From Lachnospiraceae bacterium (GTDB lineage: Bacteria; Bacillota; Clostridia; Lachnospirales; Lachnospiraceae): a stretch of 64,000 nt of DNA. Below the pieces are notes generated by a model. The model saw only the letters and a program-made list of their open reading frames with translations, ran no database searches and was not told the origin of the DNA. Below, one piece after another: positions 1 through 7,666 of the stretch (positions are counted from its first letter, which is position 1; each line of letters starts with the position of its first letter). Position numbers and translations under genes: made by a program. The stretch covers positions 1 through 64,000 of the forward strand of contig JAETRI010000004.1 in the NCBI GenBank assembly GCA_021770245.1, read 5' to 3'.

Positions 1-106
1 ATCACAGAGGGGACCATCCAAAAACGCCGGCACTTAGCGAGCACGCCCCTTGCGAGCTTAGTACCGCTGCGTTTTTGGCTGAGCGAAAGCGGGTCCCCTC
101 TGTGAT
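1..106. repeat. Long intergenic hairpin
   Basis: Outer arms of 15 bp (1-15 and 92-106) are perfect inverted copies. A second inner pair, CCAAAAACGC at 18-27 and GCGTTTTTGG at 69-78, nests inside. The centre has a weaker pair around the words CTTAGCGAGC and GCGAGCTTAG. It lies downstream of the acetyltransferase gene on the minus strand and could stop transcription, but it has no T-run and looks more like a palindromic intergenic repeat. Confidence 0.6.
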
Positions 107-111
107 CATCA

Positions 112-148
112 CACGCCGCGGGGACGGGCAGGGGTGGCGCAGGGGCCA
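112..148. repeat. Fragment of the MITE-like element interior
   Basis: The words CGGGCAGGGGTGGCGCAGGG match the interior of the element at 2990-3044 and, less closely, the full copies near 34.9 and 42.0 kb. Terminal repeats are absent, so this is at most a decayed fragment. Confidence 0.35.
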
Positions 149-159
149 CAAAAGCATTC

Positions 160-774
160 TCAGAACTTCTCCGGCTGGCTATCGAACCGTCTGTCCTTAA
201 AATAGTATTCATTATCATGCTCATTGATCTCCCTGTATACCTTACAGGGACTGCCGAATGCTATCACATTTGCCGGTATGTCCTTTGTCACGACCGACCC
301 CGCCCCGATTACGGAATTTTCCCCGATTGTAACACCCGGAAGGACAATCACATTTGCACCGATCCACACATTATCGCCAATCGTGATAGGGAAGGAATAC
401 ATACCGTCCCCCCGGTGCTTCGGATGGACCGGATGCCCTGTTGTACTCAGCGTCACATTAGGGCCGATCAGGACATGTTTCCCTATCGTGATTTTCCAGT
501 CATCAATCAAGGTCAGGTTCATGTTCGCATAAGTGCCGTCCCCGATCGAAACATATTTACCGACCGCAGCTGTAAGCGGCGGCACAATCCAGACATTTTC
601 CCCGACTTCTCCGAACAGTTGGGGAAGGAGCGCAGCCCGTCCCTCCATGTCCTCCGGCGGTAATGCGTTGAACTGCCGCACAAGCTTTTTGGCATGTGCC
701 TGCAGTGCCATATTCTCCTCATCATCCTCCCATAAATAGCCGTTCTTCATTTTTTCCTGTTCTGTCATTTTCAT
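160..774 (-). CDS. Sugar O-acetyltransferase (LacA/Maa type)
   Basis: A 204-residue acetyl-CoA-dependent transferase of the maltose/galactoside acetyltransferase group, expected to acetylate a free sugar in the cytoplasm. The N-terminal maltose-acetyltransferase cap is followed by left-handed beta-helix hexapeptide repeats (ITIGKHVLIGPNV, ITIGDNVWIGANV, VTIGENSVIGAGSVV). The catalytic-type His lies in TTGHPVHP. The start was set at 774 rather than the longer open frame to 843 because AAAGGAG sits 4-5 bases upstream. It is divergent from the AraC regulator at 944, which is a plausible controller. Length is normal for the family. Confidence 0.92.
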   Translation of the reverse strand: MKMTEQEKMKNGYLWEDDEENMALQAHAKKLVRQFNALPPEDMEGRAALLPQLFGEVGENVWIVPPLTAAVGKYVSIGDGTYANMNLTLIDDWKITIGKHVLIGPNVTLSTTGHPVHPKHRGDGMYSFPITIGDNVWIGANVIVLPGVTIGENSVIGAGSVVTKDIPANVIAFGSPCKVYREINEHDNEYYFKDRRFDSQPEKF

Positions 775-943
775 GATTCTCCTTTTTTGCTGTTTTATAT
801 TTTTACTACCACAATTCCAACCTGTATCCTTTTTAATTTTCATCTACCTAATATCTTTTATTTGACAATATCAGGTTTTTACATTAAAATCATTCAGTAT
901 TCTTCATTCTTATATAACAATTTTCCATTTATGAGGTAGTTTT

Positions 944-1846
944 ATGGATGAGGGCACAAAATACCGCTCTGTGTTCAATTCGGATTCTTCTGAAACGGTT
1001 GCATATAATAATCCCCTGTTCCCCGCCTATGTGGTATACGGGCTCCTTTCCTCCTACCCGGCCTATTCTTCCGCCAGCCACTGGCACAAGGATCTGGAGT
1101 TTATTCTGATAAAAAGGGGAACTATGACCTATAATGTAAACGGCCGGCTGATTGAACTGGCGGAAGGCAGCGGGATCATGGTAAACAGCTATCAGCTCCA
1201 TTATGGCTTTTCTGCGGAACATAACGAATGCGAATTTGTCTGCATCCTGCTCTCCCCGGAATTATTGCAGGTGAACGGTTGGTTTTATCAGAATTATATT
1301 GAGCCTGTCACTGAAAATTCGGCATACCCTTACCTGTATCTTAGCCGGAACGGCTGGATGGCATCCGTCATGGAAAAACTGGATGAAATTTATGATTCTT
1401 TTGGCAAAATCCCCGCAGAACCTTTATCCTATTTTAAATTGATGGAAGATTATTTTATGCTCATGAAAATATTGTATGAAAATCTTGATATTGAAAGCCG
1501 GGCCCGGAAAGCGGAATCTCCCGACCTGTCTTCCCTCAGAAGCATGATGACCTACATAGAGGAACACTACATGGAGCACATCACTCTGACAGATATCGCC
1601 CTGTCCGGCGCCTGCTGCAGAAGTAAATGTTCCCTGCTCTTTAAAAAGTATCTGCGCGATACCCCTATCACTTATACCACGAAACTCAGGCTGCGGAAAA
1701 GCCTTTCCATGCTGCTAGATTCAAATAGAAGCATCGCTGACATAGCCTATGAATATGGTTTCGGCGGGGCAAGCTATTACTGCGAAACTTTCAAGAAATA
1801 TTATGGGATGCCGCCACTGATATACAAAAAAAATCAGCCTGTTTGA
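944..1846 (+). CDS. AraC family transcriptional regulator
   Basis: A 300-residue regulator with an N-terminal cupin-like sensor (about residues 40-130, including a SHWHKDLEF metal/sugar-pocket-like motif) and a C-terminal pair of HTH motifs (about 200-296, ending in the typical ADIAYEYGFGGASYYCETFKKYYGMPP pattern, here only partly quoted). It is divergent from the sugar acetyltransferase with about 170 bp between the starts, so shared control is likely. The ligand cannot be read from the sequence. A hairpin with a weak T-run follows the gene. Confidence 0.9.
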   Translation: MDEGTKYRSVFNSDSSETVAYNNPLFPAYVVYGLLSSYPAYSSASHWHKDLEFILIKRGTMTYNVNGRLIELAEGSGIMVNSYQLHYGFSAEHNECEFVCILLSPELLQVNGWFYQNYIEPVTENSAYPYLYLSRNGWMASVMEKLDEIYDSFGKIPAEPLSYFKLMEDYFMLMKILYENLDIESRARKAESPDLSSLRSMMTYIEEHYMEHITLTDIALSGACCRSKCSLLFKKYLRDTPITYTTKLRLRKSLSMLLDSNRSIADIAYEYGFGGASYYCETFKKYYGMPPLIYKKNQPV

Positions 1847-1922
1847 CCTTTGTGTTGCGATGTTCATCGGTACAACGAAATTGATACAATTCAACGATGC
1901 ACCCCTCTAAACCTAAAAAATG

Positions 1923-1960
1923 CGGGCCGGAAACTGATTATTCCGGCCCGGGAAAAATTT
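1923..1960 (+). terminator. Terminator after the AraC gene
   Basis: CGGGCCGGAA at 1923-1932 pairs with TTCCGGCCCG at 1941-1950, followed by GGGAAAAATTTTTCTTT. The strong GC stem close behind the AraC stop supports termination; the T-run is interrupted. Confidence 0.6.
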
Positions 1961-2058
1961 TTCTTTCTATAATTAGATTAGGTTCTTTCTCAACTTTGGA
2001 TAACCGATAAATACAGTATCCTAGGCTTCCCAATCGTCCACTGTTGCCTGTTCAAGTT

Positions 2059-2078
2059 CCATTCATGCGTTTGTCCTG
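2059..2078. repeat. Single terminal repeat of the MITE-like family
   Basis: CCATTCATGCGTTTGTCCTG is identical in core to the terminal repeats of the full copies at 34.9 and 42.0 kb. It sits immediately after the stop codon of the membrane Fe-S gene. No matching opposite end is visible nearby. Confidence 0.6.
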
Positions 2079-2654
2079 TCATTTGTTTCCTTTCCTGGCT
2101 TTGCAGATCAGCTGGGTCATCGTCCCCATAGGGCAATATACACACCAGCTGCGGGGCTTGAACAGCACCATAGTGATAAGTCCCAGCACGGTAGAGGTCA
2201 GCATCACGCTGTAGAAGCCAAAGGCAAATTGAGCCACACCGGGATGGAACAGGGTTCCGTGATAGGCCCAATTCCACGGCAGCTTGAAGGTCCAAAGCAG
2301 CGTAACCGCCTGCCTTAGATCCTGAATTCCCGCAAAGACAAGATATGTATTCCAAAGCATCTGGAAAAACATAATGAAGAAGAAAATGAGAAATCCATAG
2401 CGGAAAGCCTTGCTTTTCATCCACTTGGGAATATCCCTTTTTCGTGACAGCCCAAACCGGCCCCCCAACAGGCCGAACATCTGTCCCCGGCCGCAGTAGT
2501 AGTTGCAGTAGCCCTTTGTCCCCCTGACGATGGCAATCACCAGGGGAATGAAAAAGAAGAACAGTCCGATCCAGGCGAACAGGATATTGACAAAGCCTAA
2601 GAGCAGATAGGTCAGCTCAACGATCCACAAATAGTCATACCAATGCTTTTTCAT
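2079..2654 (-). CDS. Membrane Fe-S protein, NapH/polyferredoxin-like
   Basis: A 191-residue protein with four to five hydrophobic segments and two cysteine motifs at membrane edges, CNYYCGRGQ near residues 49-57 and CVYCPMGTMTQ near 171-181. This pattern belongs to the NapH/NosR/CcoG-like electron-transfer proteins, but the usual C-terminal double [4Fe-4S] ferredoxin domain is missing and is supplied by the separate small ferredoxin encoded just upstream. The two genes overlap by 4 bp (ATGA), so they are translationally coupled. Likely role: moving electrons across or along the membrane. The partner oxidoreductase is not evident. Confidence 0.8.
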   Translation of the reverse strand: MKKHWYDYLWIVELTYLLLGFVNILFAWIGLFFFFIPLVIAIVRGTKGYCNYYCGRGQMFGLLGGRFGLSRKRDIPKWMKSKAFRYGFLIFFFIMFFQMLWNTYLVFAGIQDLRQAVTLLWTFKLPWNWAYHGTLFHPGVAQFAFGFYSVMLTSTVLGLITMVLFKPRSWCVYCPMGTMTQLICKARKGNK

Positions 2655-2863
2655 GCCTCAACCTCCCGTATCTCAATGACGCTGGCGGGACACTCCCTGG
2701 CGCATTTCCCGCAGCCCACGCATTTGTCCTCATTCACCTGAGCCGCCACGCCCCTGACGACCCTGATTGCGGACATTGGGCATACTTTTACGCAGCAACC
2801 GCAGGCAACACAGTCGCTTTGGTTCACCGCCGCTTTGCGGCGCTTCCTTTTTACTGACTCCAT
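2651..2863 (-). CDS. Small 2[4Fe-4S] ferredoxin
   Basis: A 70-residue protein with two classical CxxCxxCxxxCP motifs (CVACGCCVKVCP and CVGCGKCARECP), each able to bind one [4Fe-4S] cluster. The Lys/Arg-rich N-terminus is short and shows no export signal. It is the first gene of the pair with the NapH-like membrane protein and probably acts as its soluble electron partner. The adjacent divergent TetR gene may sense the same condition, but no operator is seen directly before this gene. Confidence 0.9.
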   Translation of the reverse strand: MESVKRKRRKAAVNQSDCVACGCCVKVCPMSAIRVVRGVAAQVNEDKCVGCGKCARECPASVIEIREVEA

Positions 2864-2989
2864 ACACTAACCCTCCATGCAGCATCCTTTGCGGCGGCCC
2901 GGGCTCCCCCGCAGCCTTCCGCGTCAATAAAAGCAGTATAACCCATTTTTTCAATCCCTTCTGTGACGACGTCACACAATAAAATCGGC

Positions 2990-3044
2990 GTGGGACGGGC
3001 AGGGGTGGCACAGGGGCTGCAAGGCCATTCATGCGTTTGTCTTG
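2990..3044. repeat. Partial MITE-like element
   Basis: GGGACGGGCAGGGGTGGCAC followed by the right terminal repeat CCATTCATGCGTTTGTCTTG (one base off the full-copy end). The left end is missing. It lies in the divergent region between the ferredoxin and TetR genes. Confidence 0.6.
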
Positions 3045-3063
3045 TGTCGATAATGTCTGATGC

Positions 3064-3105
3064 TTGACAATGCGGAGGTAAGCCGCTATAATGAACATTG
3101 TTCAT
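3064..3105 (+). promoter_or_regulatory. Consensus promoter and operator of the TetR gene
   Basis: TTGACA (3064-3069), a 17-bp spacer and TATAAT (3087-3092) form a textbook sigma-A promoter. A perfect 15-bp palindrome, ATGAACATTGTTCAT (3091-3105), overlaps the -10 box and the start point, which is the expected place for autorepression by the TetR protein encoded 15 bp further on. Confidence 0.85.
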
Positions 3106-3119
3106 ATTGAGGTGATGAA

Positions 3120-3677
3120 ATGAATACTGTTGTAACATCAAAAGAGGATATTTTGAAAACCAGCCGAAAGCTGATCCAGCAGCAGGGATGGTCTGCGGTC
3201 AATATCCGCTCCGTTGCAGCGGCCTGCGGGGTATCGGTGGGATCCATTTACAATTATTTTGACTCCAAGGCTGAACTGGTGTCCGCCACGGTAGAAAGCG
3301 TTTGGCATGAGATTTTCCGCCCTCCAAAAGATGAGGCTGTGTTTCACGACACGCAGGCCTATATCACTTGGATGTATAGCCGGATGGAAGACGGCTGCCA
3401 ACGGTATCCCGGCTTTTTTACGCTGCACTCCTTGGGATTTATGCAGGAAGATAAAGCCGATGGGAAACGGAAAATGCAGCAGGCCTGGCAGCACATTTTG
3501 AATGGGCTATGTTCCGTCTTAAAGCAGGACGCCAAAATCCGAGCCGATGCCTTTACGGAGCAGTTCACGGCAAAACGATTCTCCGATGTTTTATTTTCTC
3601 TGATGCTGTCCGCCTTGCTGCGGCAGGACTATAACCCTGCTGCCGTATTAGAGATCGTCCGCAGAACCCTTTATTAA
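3120..3677 (+). CDS. TetR/AcrR family regulator
   Basis: A 185-residue repressor. The N-terminal HTH (about residues 8-52) carries the family signature SVGSIYNYFDSKAEL. The C-terminal ligand and dimer region is unspecific. The start at 3120 follows GAGGTGATGAA. A palindrome overlapping its own promoter suggests autoregulation, and the two membrane-protein genes downstream in the same direction are the likely targets. The effector is unknown. Confidence 0.9.
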   Translation: MNTVVTSKEDILKTSRKLIQQQGWSAVNIRSVAAACGVSVGSIYNYFDSKAELVSATVESVWHEIFRPPKDEAVFHDTQAYITWMYSRMEDGCQRYPGFFTLHSLGFMQEDKADGKRKMQQAWQHILNGLCSVLKQDAKIRADAFTEQFTAKRFSDVLFSLMLSALLRQDYNPAAVLEIVRRTLY

Positions 3678-3755
3678 TATACTCCTTATCGGTTTGAGGT
3701 CCTGTCTTTCTATGCAAAATATCTATAATTAAAACGGTGCGGAAAGGAGAAAAAT

Positions 3756-4436
3756 ATGCAGGCACTTGTAGAAACCCTGTTTGATGCTGTCTATCTGATC
3801 TCTGTCATTGCCATCGGAATTTTAATGATCCGGGGCAGCAAGGGAAATCGCCAATTCCGTCTGTTCGGATGGATGGCTGTCGTGTTGGGAGCGGGAGATT
3901 CGTTCCATCTAATTCCCCGCGCTCTTGCGCTGTGTACCACCGGTCTTGAGAACTACACCGTCCCTCTGGGCCTTGGAAAGTGGATCACTTCGGTCACAAT
4001 GACTGTTTTCTATGTGCTGCTCTACTATGTCTGGCGTCAGCGGTATCAGGTCAGCGGCCAACGCGTCCTTACCGCCGCTGTATACATTCTGGCCGGTGCG
4101 CGGATCGCGCTGTGTATGATGCCCCAGAATCAGTGGCTCAATGCCGAAGCGCCCCTCTCTTTTGGTATCTACCGTAACATTCCCTTTGCCCTGCTGGGCC
4201 TCTTGGTGATCGTGCTGTTTTACCGCAGCGCAAAGGAGCATAGGGACAGAGCATTTCGCTGGATGTGGCTGACCATCGTACTGAGTTTTGGCTTTTACAT
4301 CCCTGTCGTTCTGTGGGCGGATATGGTTCCCCTGATCGGGATGCTGATGATTCCCAAGACCTGCGCCTATGTGTGGACAGTGCTCATCGGATATTTCGCT
4401 ATGAAGCAGGAATGCAGACAGGAGATTGAAAATTGA
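3756..4436 (+). CDS. Six-helix membrane protein of unknown function
   Basis: A 226-residue polytopic protein with about six hydrophobic segments spread over the whole length (for example near 12-24, 38-52, 77-92, 104-120, 143-158 and 172-220). No catalytic motif or known transporter signature is recognised. The start has a strong GGAAAGGAG site. It lies 79 bp after the TetR gene and before the DUF2871 gene, so a three-gene regulated unit is likely. It may sense or move a membrane-active compound, but this is inference from context only. Confidence 0.75.
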   Translation: MQALVETLFDAVYLISVIAIGILMIRGSKGNRQFRLFGWMAVVLGAGDSFHLIPRALALCTTGLENYTVPLGLGKWITSVTMTVFYVLLYYVWRQRYQVSGQRVLTAAVYILAGARIALCMMPQNQWLNAEAPLSFGIYRNIPFALLGLLVIVLFYRSAKEHRDRAFRWMWLTIVLSFGFYIPVVLWADMVPLIGMLMIPKTCAYVWTVLIGYFAMKQECRQEIEN

Positions 4437-4458
4437 ACTTTTTAATCTCTTTTATTTG

Positions 4459-4551
4459 TCTGCGCGCCGGAGCGCGCAGATGGATATAAAAACGAAAGAT
4501 TTTTCAAGTCTTTCATTCCCCCTGATTTGTATGCGCGCAAAGGCGCGCAGA
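4459..4551. repeat. Two TGCGCGC hairpins in inverted arrangement
   Basis: Hairpins at 4461-4478 (TGCGCGC/GCGCGCA) and 4532-4549 (same arms) face each other. The second, read on the minus strand, continues into ACAAATCAGGGGG and a GAAAG/CTTTC stem. Copies of the same pattern lie at 35.68, 38.62 and 41.65 kb. The right edge supplies sequence next to the ribosome-binding site of the DUF2871 gene. Confidence 0.75.
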
Positions 4552-4563
4552 AAGGAGCCAAAA

Positions 4564-4977
4564 ATGAAGCGTTACATCAATTCGGCCCTGCTGTACGCCG
4601 TCCTTGCGATGGCCGGCGGCGTGTTCTACCGCGAGTTCACTAAATTCAACGGCTTTACCGCCAAAACCGCTCTCTCTGTTGTCCATACCCACTATTTTCT
4701 GCTGGGCATGGTGTTCTTCCTCCTGCTGCTCCTGCTGGAAAAGAACTTTTCTTTCATCAGCGCCAAAACCGGGCGGGTGTTGGCAGTCTATCATATCGGT
4801 TTGAACTTAACCGCCGTGATGCTCGTCGTGCGTGGCGTGGTCCAGGTTCTGGCGCCAACGCTCCCCTCCGGTATCAATGCGGCAATATCCGGGATTGCCG
4901 GGATTGGACATATTCTGCTGGGCGTCAGCATGGTGATGCTGCTGGTGCAAATCAGGCACAGCGTATCAGCGTCATAG
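4564..4977 (+). CDS. DUF2871 family membrane protein
   Basis: A 137-residue protein with four predicted membrane helices and the family-typical opening KRYINSALLYAVLAMAGGVFYREFTKF (partly shown) and HTHYFLLGM segment. The start was moved from the longer open frame at 4426 to 4564 because GAAAGGAG lies directly upstream and the extra N-terminal residues would be encoded by an intergenic repeat. Biochemical role is unknown. Its position behind a TetR gene and another membrane gene suggests inducible expression. Confidence 0.85.
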   Translation: MKRYINSALLYAVLAMAGGVFYREFTKFNGFTAKTALSVVHTHYFLLGMVFFLLLLLLEKNFSFISAKTGRVLAVYHIGLNLTAVMLVVRGVVQVLAPTLPSGINAAISGIAGIGHILLGVSMVMLLVQIRHSVSAS

Positions 4978-5036
4978 AACTGATTTAAAGGGAAACGGTT
5001 AAGAACCGATTTATAAAACAGTAAGACGCCGATGGC

Positions 5037-5072
5037 GGTCAGGGAGGCGCAGCCCGCTGCGCCTCCCTGACC
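5037..5072. terminator. Strong 16-bp hairpin
   Basis: GGTCAGGGAGGCGCAG (5037-5052) pairs perfectly with CTGCGCCTCCCTGACC (5057-5072) around a 4-base loop. It lies 60 bp after the DUF2871 stop. There is no T-run, so it may be a Rho-type barrier or another palindromic repeat. Confidence 0.55.
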
Positions 5073-5168
5073 GGTGCATACACAGCTTGTACTTGTATTG
5101 CAGCCTCACCCTCATACATGACCTCTTATGGGATTTCTGTCCGTCGTACCAGAGATTTGCCCGCGAAC

Positions 5169-5208
5169 TAAAAACAGCAGCTTCCGGAAATCCCGGAAAC
5201 TGCTGTTT
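5169..5208 (-). terminator. Terminator of tRNA-Gly
   Basis: AAACAGCAG (5172-5180) pairs with CTGCTGTTT (5200-5208), extended by CTTCCGG/CCGGAAA. Read on the minus strand the stem is followed by a TTTTTA tract. It lies 16 bp past the tRNA 3' end. Confidence 0.8.
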
Positions 5209-5223
5209 ATACTGATTTCTAAG

Positions 5224-5296
5224 AGCGATAGACGGGGCTCGAACCCGCGGTCTCGACCTTGGCAAGGTCGCGCGTTACCAACTACGCCACTATCGC
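5224..5296 (-). tRNA. tRNA-Gly (GCC)
   Basis: A 73-nt cloverleaf on the minus strand: acceptor GCGATAG/CTATCGC, discriminator U, D-loop with GGCGTAGTTGGTAACGC, anticodon loop CTTGCCAAG giving GCC, and T arm GCGGG-TTCGAGC-CCCGT. CCA is not encoded, as is usual in many Firmicutes genes. A terminator follows. All stems pair well, so it should be functional. Confidence 0.96.
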
Positions 5297-5400
5297 ATGT
5301 TCCATTACGTCCAACGGACAAATACTAATATACAATAACATCCTCTAACTGTCAACTGTTTTTCCTAAATTTATTAAAAAATCTCATTTGCAAAAGTAAT

Positions 5401-5686
5401 GTAATAGTTCAGCCAGCCCGCAGGCTCCCGGACGCCGGGACACACAGGGAAGGATCCCTCCGGAAGCCATCTGCCGCTTTGGTGCTGCTTCTTAAGCCGA
5501 TGGGAGCGGCTTCCTTGCGAATGCGGCGTTGTCCGACGAGCATAGCGAGGAGTTTAGCCGCATTCGCAAGGTCCGAAGCCGGGAACGGCGGCTTTAGAAG
5601 TAGCCCAAAGGGGCGGCGGGCTTCCGGAGGGATCCTTCCCTGTGCGTCCCGGCGTCCGGGAGCCTGCGGGGTGGCTGAACGGTTAC
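5401..5686. repeat. Near-perfect 286-bp palindrome
   Basis: The left arm opens with GTAATAGTTCAGCC, CCCGCAGGCTCCCGGACGCC and GGGAAGGATCCCTCCGG; the right arm closes with the reverse complement of each, ending GGCTGAACGGTTAC. The pairing continues inward through GCGAATGCGGC/GCCGCATTCGC. Shorter relatives with the same ends lie at 12864-12941 and 16450-16506. It sits in the divergent region between the tRNA and DUF6062 genes, so it is not simply a terminator. Confidence 0.85.
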
Positions 5687-5812
5687 GTCTGCCGTGGCTT
5701 GCCAGGCAATTCTGATTGAAGCGTTCTGTGGCATGTGGTATACTGTTTTCCAAGGCAGGAGCGGCCGAATCGCTATCCGCGCCATAATGCCGCCTCAGGA
5801 AAGGAGCCCTCC

Positions 5813-6574
5813 ATGAAAGAAAAACTGTACACCATTCCCTTAAACGATGCCATGAACGCGGAGGACGAATGCCCTTTCTGCTATATCGAGCGCAATGTGG
5901 AGCAAGACATTCTGGATTATGTCCTCGGTTCCTGCGCCTCCTATATGGAGGGCGACACCCGGGAAGCCACCGACAAAGCCGGCTTCTGCCGGATGCATTA
6001 TAAGAAAATGTATGACTACGGAAATACCCTGGGAAACGGCTGGATTCTGAAAACACACTATAAGAAACTGATCGCGGAAATGAAGGGGCAGTTCGCCCGC
6101 TTTACCCCCGGCAAAGCCACATTAAAGGAAAGGCTCACGGGAAAAGAGGCCAAGGCCAACCCCATCGCGGAGTGGGTTGCGCGAAAAGAGGAGAGCTGCT
6201 ATATCTGCGATTATTTTAAGAGCGAATATGCCCGATATATGGACACCTTCTTCTATTTATATAAAAACGACGAAGCTTTCCGCCAAAAGCTCTCCGACAG
6301 CAAGGGCTTCTGCCTGCATCATTTCGGGGATGTATGCAGGAACGCGGACAGCAGGCTGAACGAAAGGGAAAAGGGTGTATTCTTTCCCCTGGTTTTCCGG
6401 CTGATGGAGGAGAACATGGAGCGCATGTCCCAAGACGTGGACTGGCTGATCGAGAAATTCGATTACAGGAATAAAGATGCGGACTGGAAAAATTCCCAGG
6501 ACGCCGTTCAGCGCGGCATGCAGAAATTAAAAGGCGGATACCCTGCGGATCCCGCCTATAAGATGAATAAATAG
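5813..6574 (+). CDS. DUF6062 family protein
   Basis: A 253-residue soluble protein of unknown function common in Lachnospiraceae. It contains two matching cysteine/histidine units: CPFCYIER (Cys20, Cys23) with GFCRMHY further on, then CYICDYF with GFCLHHF. This duplicated CxxC...GFCxxH layout suggests two metal sites, zinc or Fe-S. The start at 5813 follows AGGAAAGGAG; the longer frame from 5735 lacks a site. It stands alone, with palindromic repeats on both sides. Confidence 0.85.
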   Translation: MKEKLYTIPLNDAMNAEDECPFCYIERNVEQDILDYVLGSCASYMEGDTREATDKAGFCRMHYKKMYDYGNTLGNGWILKTHYKKLIAEMKGQFARFTPGKATLKERLTGKEAKANPIAEWVARKEESCYICDYFKSEYARYMDTFFYLYKNDEAFRQKLSDSKGFCLHHFGDVCRNADSRLNEREKGVFFPLVFRLMEENMERMSQDVDWLIEKFDYRNKDADWKNSQDAVQRGMQKLKGGYPADPAYKMNK

Positions 6575-6666
6575 GGAATCGGCCCTTGACCTTGGCCCCG
6601 GCCGAGGAGCCCCTTTTCGGCCTGATCATCCCATCCATGCAGGAACGGCCATAGATGCCTTTGCTC

Positions 6667-6794
6667 CGGCACGCCAAACGCAAGAACGGCCCTGCAGCCC
6701 CCGCACTCCGCAGGCGTGCCGCGGGGGCTGCAGGGCCGTTCATGCGTTTGGCATGCCGCGGGGCTTCAGGGCCGTTCCTGCGTTTGGCGTGCCG
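6667..6794. repeat. Compound palindrome related to the MITE-like family
   Basis: Outer arms CGGCACGCCAAACGC and GCGTTTGGCGTGCCG enclose an inner palindrome, GGCCCTGCAGCCCCCGC with GCGGGGGCTGCAGGGCC. The words CAGGGCCGTTCATGCGTTTG repeat within it. It may be two nested copies. It lies between convergent genes and may also block transcription. Confidence 0.7.
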
Positions 6795-6807
6795 AGGCGG
6801 CCATAGC

Positions 6808-7641
6808 CTACTGCACCACATAATCCCGGTATACCTCTTTCAGCCGTTCCATTTCCTCGGCCATCAGCCTGTTGCAGGTTTCCTCCTCTCCGGCAAAAAA
6901 GGCGCTCCTCATGGCCGCCACGGGAGAATCGTTTCGTATGTCCGTCCAACCGGCTTTTCTTTCCACCACCTGTTCCTCCAGCTTCAGGGAGGCATCGTGG
7001 TACTCCGGGTGGGCCGAGAGGAACTCCAGGTAATCCGGTTCCTTCAAATGCAGCCGCAGGGCGGACAGGCAGGAGCGCAGGCTTCTTTCGTCCCCGGTGA
7101 GGCGATAGGCGCTTTCAAAGGATTTTGCTGCCTCCTCAAATAAAAACAGCCTGGCCTGAGCCACTCCCAGGTTATGCCACACCGTCCCCTCAAAAGCCGG
7201 CGTCTTCCTTGCCGCGTCGTTTAATATATTCCTATATTCCTGTATGGCCAGGGCATAACGCCTGCTCCCCAGATAGTAATCCGCCCGCGTCTTCTGCTTT
7301 TCCGCCGGGGATACCTCCCCGCTCACGCTGATCTGGCGCTGGATTTCCTTCGCTTCCTTCGGGTCATAATAGCCCGTATATTCGAAAATCTGTCGCACAA
7401 AGTTCTCCGGTTTATCGTTGATCTTAAGCAGGGCGCGCAGCCGCTTCGCCAGGTCCGGCAGACCGCATTCCTCTTCCACCCATTCGACCAGCGCCTCGCC
7501 GAATACGTTTTCGTCCAGAAGATAGGCGTTCTCCTTCAAATGGTAGCACAGTTCCTCGATATTATATACGCGTATTTTTGCCGCATCAAAGCTGTACGGC
7601 GTCCCGGCGTTCTTTCCGATACACAGATGGACCCTGCCCAT
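6808..7641 (-). CDS. TPR-like protein of the DUF5716/5717 operon
   Basis: A 277-residue soluble protein. The N-terminal half (about 1-110) has no recognised domain. Residues 115-215 carry helical repeat units with TPR character, such as TRADYYLGSRRYALAIQEY and VWHNLGVAQARLFLFEEAAKSFESA (shown in part). It is the third gene of an operon with DUF5717 and DUF5716 proteins, 25 bp after the DUF5716 stop. A scaffold or co-chaperone role fits the repeats but is inference. Confidence 0.75.
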   Translation of the reverse strand: MGRVHLCIGKNAGTPYSFDAAKIRVYNIEELCYHLKENAYLLDENVFGEALVEWVEEECGLPDLAKRLRALLKINDKPENFVRQIFEYTGYYDPKEAKEIQRQISVSGEVSPAEKQKTRADYYLGSRRYALAIQEYRNILNDAARKTPAFEGTVWHNLGVAQARLFLFEEAAKSFESAYRLTGDERSLRSCLSALRLHLKEPDYLEFLSAHPEYHDASLKLEEQVVERKAGWTDIRNDSPVAAMRSAFFAGEEETCNRLMAEEMERLKEVYRDYVVQ

Positions 7642-7666
7642 CCTTCCACCTTCCTTCCGAAATTCC

